A stretch of DNA of 64,000 nucleotides from Macrobrachium rosenbergii (taxonomy: Eukaryota > Arthropoda > Malacostraca > Decapoda > Palaemonidae): assembly GCF_040412425.1 (NCBI RefSeq), contig NC_089781.1, positions 51,781,227 through 51,845,226 on the forward strand, written 5' to 3'. A program made the translations under genes and the position numbers. Below, one piece after another: positions 33,028-43,551 of the stretch; position 1 is the stretch's first letter; each line of letters starts with the position of its first letter. The notes under the pieces are model-generated. The model saw only the letters and a program-made list of their open reading frames with translations. It searched no databases and was not told the origin of the DNA.

Positions 33028-34237
33028 AATACTCCCCACCCCCAAGACGTGGGACATGTCTGATCAGTCTGCATATCTGCTGGGGCATTGAAGGGTGCCA
33101 TGGCTGCGTGAGGAAAGTGGGAGAACGCCCTGTGCATGCGGTTGTGTGGCTGCAGGTGCGGGCGGTCTTTTCCTGGGACGGCCCTGCGGCCGCTGTTTGC
33201 GGGGCCTGGCTGTGGTGAAGGGGGTGCGCTGCGGTGACGTCTGTGTCCTCCTCCAGGAGGGCGGGCTTTAACCGGTCTATTGAAACCCAGTCGTTCCTCC
33301 CGGGAAGTGCTAGCAGGAACACCTTGTTGTTCCACTCCAGCACGTGGAAGGGGCCCCTGTAGGGCCTGGTCAGTGGCGGGCAGATGGCGTCATCCCTGAC
33401 GAAGACGTGGGTGGTGGATGGTAGCCCTGGCAGTGTGAAAGTGGTCGATCTGTCGGTGTACATGCGCTTGCAGGGGGCGAACCTGCCGACCACATCACGG
33501 AGCCTCTGCAGTGATGGATTGTGGCGATCTTCCGTCACGAGTTCGCCCGGGACTACGAGGGACTCGCCGTAGGTCTTTTCAGCTGTGGAAGGGGCGCCGT
33601 CGGCTCTGAGGGCGGTTCTTAAGCCGAGGAGGACCCATGGAAGCTGATATTTCCAATTCTCAGCGGTGCAGCGGGCCATGAGGGACGCCTTCAGGGACCT
33701 GTGGAACCGCTCGACCAGGCCGTTGGCTGCCGGGTTGTATGCCGTGGTGGTGTGATGCGTGTTCCCCAGCAGCTGGTTGTGATGTGGTCTGGGATGCCGA
33801 AGCGGCTGACCCAGCTGGAAAGCAGGGCCTCGGCACACGCGCTGGCGGTGGCTTCTTGCATCGGTGTGGCTTGGGCCACCTGGTAGATCGATCTGCGCAT
33901 CAGGAGATATCTGGACCGCCTGATGGGGAGGGCGATGCGTCGATGTATGTGGCCAACCTTGCTCTGGCTGCGGGAACTCGCCTATTCCGGACTGTGTGTG
34001 ACGTCCCACCTTGCTGGTTTGGCACTGCAGGCACTGTTTCGCCCAGGACGTGGCATCTTTTTGCACTCCGTGCCAGACGAACTTCTTTGACAGCAGCTTG
34101 GCCGTTGTTCTGCCAGAGGGATGTGAGAGGCCGTGAATGATGTCGAACACCTGGCGGCGGGAGGCTGGGACCAAGGGGCGGGGCTGACCAGTACTGATGT
34201 CGCAGAGGAGGCTTGGGGCCCCGGGGGGTGAGAGCAC
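33023..34237 (-). CDS. CsRn1-like integrase, 404-codon open frame (5'-truncated element)
   Basis: The longest intact integrase frame of this family here. Zinc domain: His35-x3-His39 ... Cys69-x2-Cys72 (HGLSHP, QCLQCQ). The core is partly in the wrong frame between about residues 90 and 150 (two compensating shifts hide the first and second Asp). It returns to frame at THHTTTAYNPAANGLVERFH (catalytic Glu), then LPWVLLGLRTALRADGAPS, and the C-terminal PYRGPFHVLEWNNKVFLLAL. The gene ends within 5 bp of the LTR. Nothing upstream of 34,275 belongs to the element, so RT and gag are absent. Compensating indels keep it open but not functional. Confidence 0.8.
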   Translation of the reverse strand: MLSPPGAPSLLCDISTGQPRPLVPASRRQVFDIIHGLSHPSGRTTAKLLSKKFVWHGVQKDATSWAKQCLQCQTSKVGRHTQSGIGEFPQPEQGWPHTSTHRPPHQAVQISPDAQIDLPGGPSHTDARSHRQRVCRGPAFQLGQPLRHPRPHHNQLLGNTHHTTTAYNPAANGLVERFHRSLKASLMARCTAENWKYQLPWVLLGLRTALRADGAPSTAEKTYGESLVVPGELVTEDRHNPSLQRLRDVVGRFAPCKRMYTDRSTTFTLPGLPSTTHVFVRDDAICPPLTRPYRGPFHVLEWNNKVFLLALPGRNDWVSIDRLKPALLEEDTDVTAAHPLHHSQAPQTAAAGPSQEKTARTCSHTTACTGRSPTFLTQPWHPSMPQQICRLIRHVPRLGGGEYL

Positions 34238-34680
34238 ATCTCCATAGGACCGTGACAGCAGTGTGGTAGGCTGGGGTTTCTGATATCAGTCATTTATATG
34301 TGCTGGCACGTCTGTAAGGGATCAATGACCAGCACCAGGTAACTGAAGCATAATTGCTATTAAAGCTAATATTTACGTCTCAGAGCCAAGAGCCATAGAT
34401 GCTGCAGCCAACCACCAGACCAAAAGTGGAATGTGACCTCCCGTGATTTCATAGGCTCATATCATAAGACCTTGCATCTGGATTCTGTTAATTGAGAAAA
34501 GTGTCATTCTTCTACAACCAATCATAATAGTTTAAGTGGAATCCATCCACCCAAGGTCCCTCTGCACAGGTGTTTGAAGTAGAAGAATAGCATAGCAGAG
34601 AGCATTTAACGTATACTAATATCGTGCATATTTCACAATAAATGCGCAGTCAACATCGCCGGGTGAAGCTGTATGTGGAT

Positions 34681-34686
34681 TATATA

Positions 34687-34738
<52 letters not shown>
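34681..34738. repeat. (TA)n microsatellite
   Basis: About 27 TA units with one AA interruption near the start. Confidence 0.92.
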
Positions 34739-34739
<1 letters not shown>

Positions 34740-35324
34740 CTTCTCTCTCATCTTGAAAAAATGGGTTGTGGGCAATGAATGTGATTTTGTAGCAATTGCA
34801 TCGATATTTATTTTCAGTCACTGTAGTGACAGTATCAGCTGATGAAATGGAAATTCCGCAATAGCTTCTTAAGATTTTGGAGTTATAAGCAAAATCGTTA
34901 ATAAAGGTACGCATCGTTTGATTAGACAGTTCACCGTCCCTTTCTTCCCTCGGAACGACTTCTACCTTGAACCTTCTTCCAACCGTTCATCGTCCACCTT
35001 CAGGCTCCGTCTCCTGTGTCAGTCTCAGGAGCCAAACGACACTGCGTGATGATGTTATTTTACGTAATTTCCCTCCACCAAAGCGTTTTATATAATCCTG
35101 AGAAAAAAAACACTATAAACCCATCTGTCACATTGCAGATTGTTCACACATTTTTTTACCAACGTATTTTACTTTTTTTTGAAATAACGCAAGTAAAAAG
35201 GAGACGTCTGCACCAATCAGCTAATAGTATTACTACTTAACTACATAAACAAAAGCGGCGTTGCCATTTACAATGTCTCGTGAACTCAAGGGGTAAAAGA
35301 AATCATTTCCTCGGCTGTAGCCTA

Positions 35325-35492
35325 CCATTTTCTTTTTAGGATAATTTTGTATAGTTCCCCCCAAAACCATTTTCTTTTTACCATAATTTTGTATAGTTCC
35401 TGCTGGTACCATGTTCTAGTTAGGATAATTTTGTATAGTCCTCCTTGTACCATTATCTTTTTAAGATAATTTTGTATTGGTCACCCCCAGGT
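35325..35492. repeat. four ~42-bp tandem repeats resembling an LTR start
   Basis: The unit CCATTTTCTTTTTAGGATAA plus TTTTGTATAGTTCC is repeated four times with decay. TGTATAGTTCC also begins the family D LTR (58,997), so this may be an amplified LTR edge. Confidence 0.75.
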
Positions 35493-36419
35493 AGGCTACC
35501 ACCCTAAGCTAACAGAAGAGGTACAATGTGAAAAAAGTTCAGAATTATTTGCTCTAATACTCGATAATTTAAGATGCATGTTTCTGAGAATAAGTTTGTT
35601 TAATAAGACACTTTTTCGTAAAACTGAAGAATACTACCACGCCCATCTGGTTCGGTAACTACCAGTTTATATGCACTATGGGCACTGTGTTTGGTGCCAG
35701 TCCCTTGAGGATAAATGCAAAAAGATCAACAAAAGACAGTAAAAATCATAAACACAAAAAAAGACATAAACATAAACAAAAACATAAAGAAAAGGCAATA
35801 AATATCCCGGTCAGTGACTAATGGGAACCAGGCTGCTATAGTATTATTCAGTTTTACCCTTTACTTTTTAGTTATAATTAAAATGATGTTAGTTGCGAAT
35901 TTCTTAGAAAATTCACACACGCTTCTTCAAGAGATCGCCAGAGGCTCTGGGTTGTACTGACTGTTTGAGATTACATAATGTTCCAGTTCTCTGGAACTTG
36001 GTTTGTGTGCCAGAATGTAAAAAAAGTGACATTCGTAGGCTATATAGGCTACTGTATATCAACTGCAGTTGGTGGGACTGCAAGTCTCAAGTACTGTATG
36101 AGCCATCTTGCTCAGCCGAATATCTCCATTTCTTCAGGGTGGTCTAGAAAGAAAATATGGTGTGTTTATTATATAGTGATGTCAACATTAATTTTTAGTG
36201 TTTGGCTTTGTGAGTGATTCTGCAATCAATGAAGGGTCATTGTGTTTTCCTTTTGAGGTATGTTGCTGCATAAGTACTGAAATAGACATTATACATGTAT
36301 ATGTATAAGGAGCATTATAATCACAGTAGTCCATATAAAGCCACAGCTACTTCAGGATATTATTCCTTAGACAATGCATTAAATATTGAGGAACGGTAGT
36401 GTGATTTTATTGTGTTAAG

Positions 36420-36690
36420 GTTTGAGTATACTATTCATGTTGTCAGCAACAGAAATAACAAAGCCTGTTGCATTAACTAAGGTAAAGAAACTAAAAGGCA
36501 AGAGATGATGGATTTGGTTAAGGAACAGCAAGACCTAGCCCAGAAAGAACACCTAAAAACAAAAGAGGAAGCTAAAAGACATGGGGCTCATAAAGAGTTG
36601 ATGCAAGCAAAAAAAAATGCAAGAGGACTTGGAGTGTTAAGGCTTAAGACTGAAACTGGCAGTGGAGAAACATTCCTATAATTATGAGGG
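36420..36690 (+). pseudogene. family D-like gag N-terminus (coiled coil)
   Basis: The plus strand encodes MDLVKEQQDLAQKEHLKTKE followed by EAKRHGAHKELMQAKKNA, a charged coiled coil like the gag start of family D. Interrupted at about 36,690 by the truncated end of E3; gag sequence of the same family resumes at 39,554. Confidence 0.5.
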
Positions 36691-38740
36691 CCTCGTAGTT
36701 GATCCCGAGCTGCACCGCGTTGAGCTCGATCCTGGAGAGGGCGTCTGCTACAGGGTTCTTCCTGCCGGGGAGGTACTTGATTGTGCAGGTGAACTTCACG
36801 ATGGCCGCGAGATGCTGCTGCTGCCTGGAAGACCATGCGTCCCCCTGCTTTGTGAAGGCTTGGACCAGCGGCTGGTGGTCCGTCCAGATTGTGAAGGGTG
36901 TACCCTCCAGGAGGAACTTGAAGTGACGTACCGCCCAATACACTGGGCAGAGTTCCCTGTCAAAGGTGCTGTAGCGGGACTCCGTGGGGCTGAACTTTTT
37001 GCTGAAGAAGGCAATGGGCTGGGGGGATCCGGCGATGATCTGCTCTAGGATGGCCCCACAGGCGACGTTGCCGGCATCCGTCGTCAGCTGAAGGCGGGCG
37101 TTGGGGTCCTGGTGGGCCAAGGTGGTTGCCTCGGTGAGGGCGTACTTCGTCAGGGAGAAGGCCTGCTGCTGGTCAGGTCCCCAAACTAAGGACTTCGGGT
37201 GGCCCTTCAGGATCTCCGTCAGGGGGGCCATGGTGTGTGCGACCCCAGGGATGAACCTTCTGTAGTAGTTGACCATCCTGAGGAATTCTTGTACAGCCTT
37301 GATGGAGGTAGAGGTGGGGAACCTGGTGACGGCTGCAACCTTTGATGCGAGTGGACGGATGCCCTCCGGGGATATCTCGTGGCCCAGGAAGTCAGCTTTT
37401 TTGACACCGAAGGTGCATTTATTGAACCTGACGACGAGGCCATTCTCCTGCAGACGCTGCAGGAGCTTTCGGATGTGTCGCAGGTGCTCTTTGGGGGATC
37501 TGGAAAAAATTAGAATGTCGTCTACGTAACAGATCCAGAAGTTCAGGTCCCCCAGGATGCCGTCCATCAGCCTCTGGAAGGTTGCCCCAGCGTTCCTCAG
37601 GCCGAAGGTGCAGAAGGCAAAGACGTAGGACCTGAAGGGCGTGATGATGACGGAGCAGATGGCAGGTGTGCTGGGGCCTGTCGCCAGGGGGAGGGACTGG
37701 CAGGAGTCAGTGTCCAATAGACGCTTGTGACCGACATCGACTGCCATCCCAAAGTGGGCGAGGAAATCGGTGCCCAGGAGTGGGGTCCTCATGTCGGCGA
37801 CACTGAAGTTCCACATGTACCTCTGGCCAAGGATGGAGATCGACAGGACCCTGGTGCCATAGGAGAGGATGGGGGACCCATTGGCGGCCGTCAGGAAGGC
37901 AGCTGGGTCCGGCAGGTGTTTGCGGTCCTCTTGGGATGGTGGGAACACTGACCAAACGGCCCTAGTGTCGACCAACATCATCCTGCCGGAGACAGTGTCG
38001 CAGACGTAGAAGCCTAATGGTTTTGGGCTCCTGGGTTCCTCTGCTGCCATGGCGGCATGTTCTGTTGGCCGCCGCCTCCTCCATTTTTTTGGATGGGCGA
38101 AAGGGCAGGGGGCTTGGCAGTTCTGGGTGTCCTTGCCATACCGCTGGTGGTAGTAGCAAGACCCCGGTGGATGTTTCTTGTGGCGGTATGCTGGGTGCCT
38201 CCTGGTGACGGTGCTTATCTCCTCCTCCGCGTTATCCTCCGGCTGGAGGGAGCTGATGGGGTGTGCGGGTGTGGATGCCCGCTTCACTGCCCTTGTGGAG
38301 TCCGTCAGCCGCTGAGCCGTCCTGATCAGGTCCTCAAGCGGCATTGTGTAAGGCTTGCGAATCTGGGTTCGGACCTCCGGGAGGAGCTGACGGAGGAAGA
38401 TCTCCCTTGATAGGCTAATCTCCGACTGCCTGCCGCTGCTGTCCGTCTCGGGAAGGGTGAGGTGGTCCTGGATCACGCCCCAAATTTCCAGGAGGTTCTG
38501 GTCATGCCGAGGGTTGTTGACGAGGTCAAGAGCGCAGGCGGCCCTCTCGGAGACCGGCAGGGAGTAGGTCTCGACGAGAGAGGTTTTTAGAGCTGGTAGG
38601 TGACGGGGCATGCAGCAGACACCCATGGGACGAGCTTCCTGTAGACCTCCTCTGGGAGGGCGTTGATCACGGTGTCTGCTTGCAACACCCTGTCGGTAAG
38701 TCCCGCCAGCCTGAACTGCCCCTCGACCCTGTAGAGCCAT
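36644..38740 (-). CDS. E3 gag-protease-RT-RNase H fusion, 698-codon open frame
   Basis: Longest open frame in the window. Residues 195-212 CYYHQRYGKDTQNCQAPC (CHCC nucleocapsid motif). Protease 240-335 with LVDTR at 256-260: the Gly of DTG is Arg, so probably inactive. At about residue 363 an in-frame deletion of roughly 150 codons (relative to E5) removes the RT fingers and the first palm Asp. RT resumes [31 protein letters not shown] at 405-408, thumb to about 520. RNase H keeps Asp555, Glu596, Asp621 and Asp666 (TTDAGN, DREL, TDHQPL, ADALSR). The last 15 residues come from flanking DNA. The first ~60 residues are out of the gag frame. Confidence 0.85.
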   Translation of the reverse strand: MALQGRGAVQAGGTYRQGVASRHRDQRPPRGGLQEARPMGVCCMPRHLPALKTSLVETYSLPVSERAACALDLVNNPRHDQNLLEIWGVIQDHLTLPETDSSGRQSEISLSREIFLRQLLPEVRTQIRKPYTMPLEDLIRTAQRLTDSTRAVKRASTPAHPISSLQPEDNAEEEISTVTRRHPAYRHKKHPPGSCYYHQRYGKDTQNCQAPCPFAHPKKWRRRRPTEHAAMAAEEPRSPKPLGFYVCDTVSGRMMLVDTRAVWSVFPPSQEDRKHLPDPAAFLTAANGSPILSYGTRVLSISILGQRYMWNFSVADMRTPLLGTDFLAHFGMAVDVGHKRLLDTDSCQSLPLATGPSTPAICSVIITPFRSYVFAFCTFGLRNAGATFQRLMDGILGDLNFWICYVDDILIFSRSPKEHLRHIRKLLQRLQENGLVVRFNKCTFGVKKADFLGHEISPEGIRPLASKVAAVTRFPTSTSIKAVQEFLRMVNYYRRFIPGVAHTMAPLTEILKGHPKSLVWGPDQQQAFSLTKYALTEATTLAHQDPNARLQLTTDAGNVACGAILEQIIAGSPQPIAFFSKKFSPTESRYSTFDRELCPVYWAVRHFKFLLEGTPFTIWTDHQPLVQAFTKQGDAWSSRQQQHLAAIVKFTCTIKYLPGRKNPVADALSRIELNAVQLGINYEALIIIGMFLHCQFQS

Positions 38741-38964
38741 GATGATGGGTTGCTGTACGTGAAGGGTGGCAGCTTTATGGTGAGGGCGGACTTAGTCTGT
38801 TCTGTCAGGACGGGCAGTGCGTGGGGAGCGGGTAGCACCGTGGAGGAGCACATGAGCCTTGGCGCTGGGTAGGGCGCGGGCGGGTTGTGCGCGAGGGAGA
38901 TATCTGAGTCCGCGAAGTTCGTGGTTAACTGTATGTGGGAGGGAATGTCCGGGTCCATACTCAC
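38587..38964 (-). pseudogene. E3 gag N-terminal part
   Basis: A 125-codon frame starting MSMDPDIPSHIQLTTNFADS (same start context as MDADI in E1/E5). The capsid part LTIKLPPFTYSNPSSWLYRV, EGQFRLAGLTDRVLQADTVI is intact. It then shifts into the frame of the 698-codon ORF around 38,600-38,620, which carries the rest of gag. Confidence 0.78.
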
Positions 38965-39186
38965 TATTGCCCTCTTATTTGGAGTGGGTTACTCGTGTCA
39001 ATACGCACTTGGGAGAGCGCACCGTGTGGGTCCGCTAATGACGCTGGTGATCTGCCAGCACACCCAAACACTTTGTTAAAGCGCCGTTTTTAGGCCATTA
39101 GGGGCGTGGGGTAGTTCATGGAGCCAAGACTAGGTCGTCGCCGTGATGAGTCCGCTAATGGCTCCGGGAACCACTCGGGGGTCACC

Positions 39187-39553
39187 AATAAGAGGTGCAA
39201 AATAATGAGCAGGAGAACGAGTACTGCTAGTTTATTCAGAACGCAGGCCGCTTATAAAGTGGCGTACTGACATCACACAGAGGAATACAATAGAAATCAG
39301 GTGACCCAAGGTCAATTACTCTCGGTATTAATTATAATGGATAAATACAAGTAACATAAAAGGTAAGTTAACAAGAATTGACATAACAACATTCTAACAC
39401 ATGTGCAAAGAAAACAGATATAAATGAATTAGAAGTAGATATGTATTTACACAGGAAAAATATGGCTAATTTTGCTTGACCCAATCTCGTAGGAGCGTTA
39501 TCGTAGAAAACGGGTGGTTCACCATAGAAAACCCGCTTAGCGGGGACTTTACA
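39187..39553 (-). repeat. 5' LTR of E3
   Basis: About 367 bp. On the minus strand it starts TGTAAAGTCCCCGC and ends in a CCTCTTATT variant of CCTCTTACA next to GGTGACCCCC. It shares the AGCGGG / TCTATGGTG elements with the other CsRn1 LTRs but is otherwise a distinct subfamily. Confidence 0.75.
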
Positions 39554-41170
39554 GTGTGAGCCATTTATCTTTGTCTATTACTAACAGGTAAAGGTCTTCA
39601 AGAGTTTTTCTAGTATGCCTTCTAATGAAGTTTTAAACAATAACAGCCCGAAGAGAGCACTGTTTGAAGGGATATGAAATGACTAAAGAAAGATTTAGAA
39701 AGAAATTCCTGAGACTAAACCAGAACAAAGTAAAACTGCATCCCAGCATGTAGTAAGGCCACAGAAATACTTCATCAAGTGGGCTGAATACAGGAAAGAG
39801 TTTAGTGATTTAGCATTCTTGACCAGTGCTTGCTTGAAAAAGAGAGTACTGTTTCTCAGTGAAAGAGTACCCAAAGAAATTCGTGAGATGGTGAAGTTTG
39901 TTGAGCATTACTTGGAAGCTCATGGTATAGCATAGTGGAACACCATAGGTAAAGAGGAAGTCCAGTTAAATATCCAGAAATCCAAGGACTACAATATTGT
40001 CAAGCAAAACAGACTGACAAGAATGAAGGTGTGAGTTTTGTGTGTCAGAAGCCAGGACACTTAGTCAAGAACTACTGTGTACAGATTAAGAATAAGGACC
40101 ATCAGAAGTTCAAGCAAACTCTGCTCTACAGTAGTGGAAGAACCAAGGAGGTGATCACTTTTGTGAGTTTAAGGACATCATCAACTAGTCCAGCTAGACT
40201 ACATCAAGGAAGGAGATCACAACCTGGCAGATGATACTGATCTACCCATTGTATAAGGAGGATGCAGGTCTGAAGAGCAGAGGAAGAGACACCATACTTC
40301 ATCATTAGTGAGGCTCATGAGGTAAGAAAAAAATTGACGAGATACAAGTTGTACAAGAGCGGTTTTACATAGGAATTTGGTAACTGAGGACCAGATGAGC
40401 AATAAAAAATGGGTTTGTGCACTCATTGCAAAGATTTATATGAATACACTTTGGTATTTGGGAGAAATAAATGCTATGAGCCAAGATAACCCTATTTTTG
40501 GAATTATTCTTTTAAATATTCCTGGTGTAAAAGACCAGAAAAAGTGGCTAAAGCTGAAGATGCGATGGTTGAGAAAGCTACAGGACCAGACAATCAAAAG
40601 AACAAGCCAGGGGAAGCAAAAAGCAAATGTTGTGACAGCAGCAGATGTGACCAGGGCCCAATTATAGTGAGAGAAATGCAGCATCAAGCCCTGGGCAGTA
40701 TCTTCTGGGGTCCAACATGTTGAAAGATGGTCTGAAGAAGGTTCTCAGTTTGGTCAAGCAGTGAGTAAGTGCCAATACTGATGCAAAATATTGGACAAAA
40801 GCTGAAAACTCTTAAATTAGAGCATTTTCAGAAGTGTGGCAAATCCTAGTGCCAGAAGTATACTGTAATTTAGTGATGAAGTTGGTCCATGAGCCCATTG
40901 TTGGTAGTCACCTTGGAGCTATAAACTCTGCTCACTTATAATCAAAAGTTTCTAAAGTTGTTGCAGATGTTGCCTGATTTTCTAGATCCTGCAACATTTG
41001 CCAGAAGACTACACTGAGAAGCTGTAGCAGGAAAATACCACTCAGAAAATATCACTGATGGAGGAACTGTTCAAAAGAGTAGCAGTAGATCTGACTGGAC
41101 CTATCTTATCAGTGATGGTGAGGGGCAACAGGTACATCTTGAAACCAGTAAATTGTTCTGACAGGAATAT
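39554..41170 (+). pseudogene. family D-like gypsy relic: gag, knuckle, integrase
   Basis: Plus strand. Gag at 39,770-39,940 (WAEYRKEFSDLAFLTSACLK, ERVPKEIREMVKFVEHYLEA). A decayed knuckle follows at 40,031 (FVCQKPGHLVKNYC). Around 40,830-41,160 is an integrase relic: VPEVYCNLVMKLVHEPIVGS HLG-type zinc domain and ELFKRVAVDLTGPI, GNRYIL. RT and RNase H are missing between. This shows what the integrase of the family looked like; the arm copies lack it. Confidence 0.55.
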
Positions 41171-41610
41171 GAACCTACCCTTTCATAGATGGAGTACTCA
41201 GTGCAAAGCGCACTGCAGCTGTCTGCTGACTTAAAGAAAAAACTGCTGCCTATCTAGTAGGCCTGAGTCACCTGTAACCTGAGCTGGGTTAGCTTGCCCA
41301 TTTTGTTTTAAGCCATCTCAGTGTGTGGTTGGCTGTTGACCTTCATCTCTCTTAGTTGAGATTTTCTTGGTGTGTCACATGTTCGTGCCCTCTTTCACTT
41401 TTGCTGTAGCATTTTGCCCTCTTAGTGCCATTTCCTCCTCCAGTAGTCCTTGCTTTAGTGTTGCGCAGTGAATTTTTCTTATTTGTGCAGAAGAGAAGCA
41501 TCTCTGCAATTTTTCTTTGTGTCACCTGACTACATGGGCAACCTCCTTTGTGTGACTTAGCATGTGATATTCATATACATTGTTTGTTGCCCCCTTTGGT
41601 GGGTTTCTAT
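41171..41610. other. noncoding stretch
   Basis: T-rich sequence with no recognisable gene or repeat. Possibly the untranslated leader of the following relic. Confidence 0.35.
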
Positions 41611-43059
41611 GGCTACAATGGAGGATATGAAACTCAAATTTCATTATTGTTTGGGTAATGGCAAGCCCAGTGGTAAATTTATGTTTACAATACTAGTAGA
41701 CTCACACTCTGTGTGCATTTCATGTTGGGGATGAGAGTGCATGAGAGAAGCCACGTGTCAGGAGAGTGTTGGTTGGCTTTCCCCACAATGGTCGTTCTAC
41801 ATGAAGAGACGCTGGAAGAAGGGCAGTTCTCCAAGAGAACTGCCCTTCTTGGCACCTCTCCCTGCCCTCCTGTGCTACCACCTTCACCTAGGCCTCCCCC
41901 TGCAGTGACTCCTCCAGCAGTTACATCAGCCCCCTTCCTCCAGCTATGTTGTCAGAGGAAGACCCAAAGGTGGAGAGAGTCATGGATATCTGGGTGAAAG
42001 GTGGTGCTCCCCTTCAACAAGCCACAGAAAATCTTCAGAATCTCCCAGTATTCATTTTCCACCATGTGGAGAACAAACAGGACAGAGACAAAACCTTTCC
42101 CCAATGTTGGGTCAACCACCTTCATCTAAGACAGGTGACAATGTGGACAAACTCTCGCTCTAGAAGAAATCAAGAGCAGATTCTGCTGGTACCCCCTCCC
42201 AGTCCCGAAACAAACCAAGTAGGAGATGTAGCAGCTCTGGTGAGAAGCACCACATGGTCTCCCCCACTGTCTGGTCAGCGATCCTCCAAGTGCCATTTTT
42301 TCAGGACACAGCAGCAACAGGCAGGACCAGACCACTCCATTCCATAATGTGTCCTGCCAGAGTTGCACCCAACAGGCAGGACCAAGGACAGGGGTTACAA
42401 CAGTGGAGGGTCTAACAGCATGGTCTCTGACCCTATTCATCCAGCAGTTTGGTGGCCTCCTTTGGGAGGGACACCAGTGAAGAGACAGAGGCAGAGATGA
42501 TGATCCCTCACTGCTGGAGATCCTGGAAGAGGAGAAAGTCTTCATGGAGTTCGTCAGGTAGATATGGAAACTGAACCACCTCCAGCAGAACCAGGTGACC
42601 CGACCCTTCTTCCTTACTTTGAACAGGAAGCAGGGACCTATCCCCCAGCCCCGAGACACACCAGTTTGTGTGACTCCCTTGGTCTCCCTTCATCAACATA
42701 TCCATGGCAGAGGTAGACTTGCTGGTGGAAGGATCGGAGTACTAGCTAGCAGCTTCGAGATCAGACAAACTCCTCCACCCTTCTCTCCCAAGGCTGGCCA
42801 AGACTATGTTCTAGAGGATGGTTTCGCTGTCCTGCAGACATTGGATCCCAATATCTGCAGCTTGGCTGGCAACATTCCATTGAAGCAATTCAAGCTGCAG
42901 AGCACCCATCTCAGCAACACCAAAATGGGGACATTTGAGCTAACGTCACCCAAGGTCTTAAGCTCCATCTCCTGGTTGGACAGACGTCAGGGGGTGCAGA
43001 TCAAAGAGATGAAAGGAGTCATCCCTCCAGAGAAATGGTCCTTAATTAGAAGTTCCTAG
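41611..43059 (+). pseudogene. unrecognised Cys-rich, Pro-rich coding relic (possible DIRS-like gag)
   Basis: From an ATG at 41,611 the plus strand reads MATMEDMKLKFHYCLGNGKP and reaches DSHSVCISCWG, stop, ECMREATCQES, a C-x2-C plus C-x3 cluster after a DxHxxC motif. Proline-rich text follows in shifting frames (41,850-42,560), then an open piece at 42,595-43,059 ending SWLDRRQGVQIKEMKGVIPP and EKWSLIRSS. The DxHxxC-x2-C arrangement recalls predicted Gag-like proteins of tyrosine-recombinase (DIRS) elements in aquatic animals; that is a weak resemblance. No recombinase or RT accompanies it. Confidence 0.3.
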
Positions 43060-43104
43060 ACATATCAGGAAATGCCCTTTCATAAACAGTAAGACAGGTG
43101 AGCC

Positions 43105-43534
43105 TGTAAAGTCAACTACAGAGCCGTCAGCGGAGTCTCCATCGAACGTGTCATTCACTAAGTCTCCGCTGAGCAAGTTTTCTATGGTGGCATCCCATTT
43201 TCTTCGCCTATACAATTGGTCACGCCTAACGTGCCAGGTCACGCGATTTCAATCATTTAAACTATGTATGTATTTGTTCACCTGCTGTCAATTGTGTATC
43301 TTGTATTTCTTCGTTCACAGGCATCAAGATTATATCCATATTGGAATTCTGTCTGTTTTTATATTGTAAAGTGTACTTACTCGCTGTATATTATTGTTAA
43401 TTATTATCGACCTCAGGTCACACACATTCTCATTGTCTTTTTATGGCAGGCGCCAGTCTGCCGCTATATAAACTGCCTGGATCTTGAATAAAGCAGCAGT
43501 TCTTTTTTACCTGCTCGTTTTTGCACCTCTTACA
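43105..43534 (+). repeat. 5' LTR of E4
   Basis: 430 bp, TGTAAAGTCAAC to CTCTTACA; direct repeat of 47,814-48,246. Contains CTATATAAACTG (TATA) then GAATAAAGCAGC. Confidence 0.88.
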
Positions 43535-43535
43535 G

Positions 43536-43551
43536 TGGTGACCCCGGAAAG
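43536..43551 (+). promoter_or_regulatory. primer-binding site of E4
   Basis: TGGTGACCCCGGAAAG follows the LTR after one base. The first 11 bases are complementary to the 3' end of metazoan tRNA-Trp (CGGGGTCA plus CCA), the primer reported for CsRn1 and Kabuki. Confidence 0.72.

Larger units (their letters stand above)
34276..36419. other. AT-rich DNA without genes
   Basis: No coding region recognised. It contains a (TA)n run and four 42-bp repeats (separate entries); the rest is unremarkable A/T-rich sequence. Confidence 0.5.
36690..39553 (-). mobile_element. CsRn1-like element E3 (third subfamily, 3'-truncated)
   Basis: Minus strand. 5' LTR at 39,187-39,553, then gag to RNase H, ending abruptly after the INYEAL codons that precede integrase. 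No integrase or 3' LTR. It is inserted into a plus-strand family D-like relic (36,420-36,690 and 39,554-41,170). LTR and protein differ clearly from E1/E5 and E2/E4. Confidence 0.8.

Noticed and set aside
34633..34914. Open frame with an Ile-Tyr repeat
   Set aside because: Produced by the (TA)n tract; not a gene.
42126..42659. 177-codon minus-strand frame
   Set aside because: Antisense shadow of the Pro-rich relic on the plus strand; composition suggests no independent gene.
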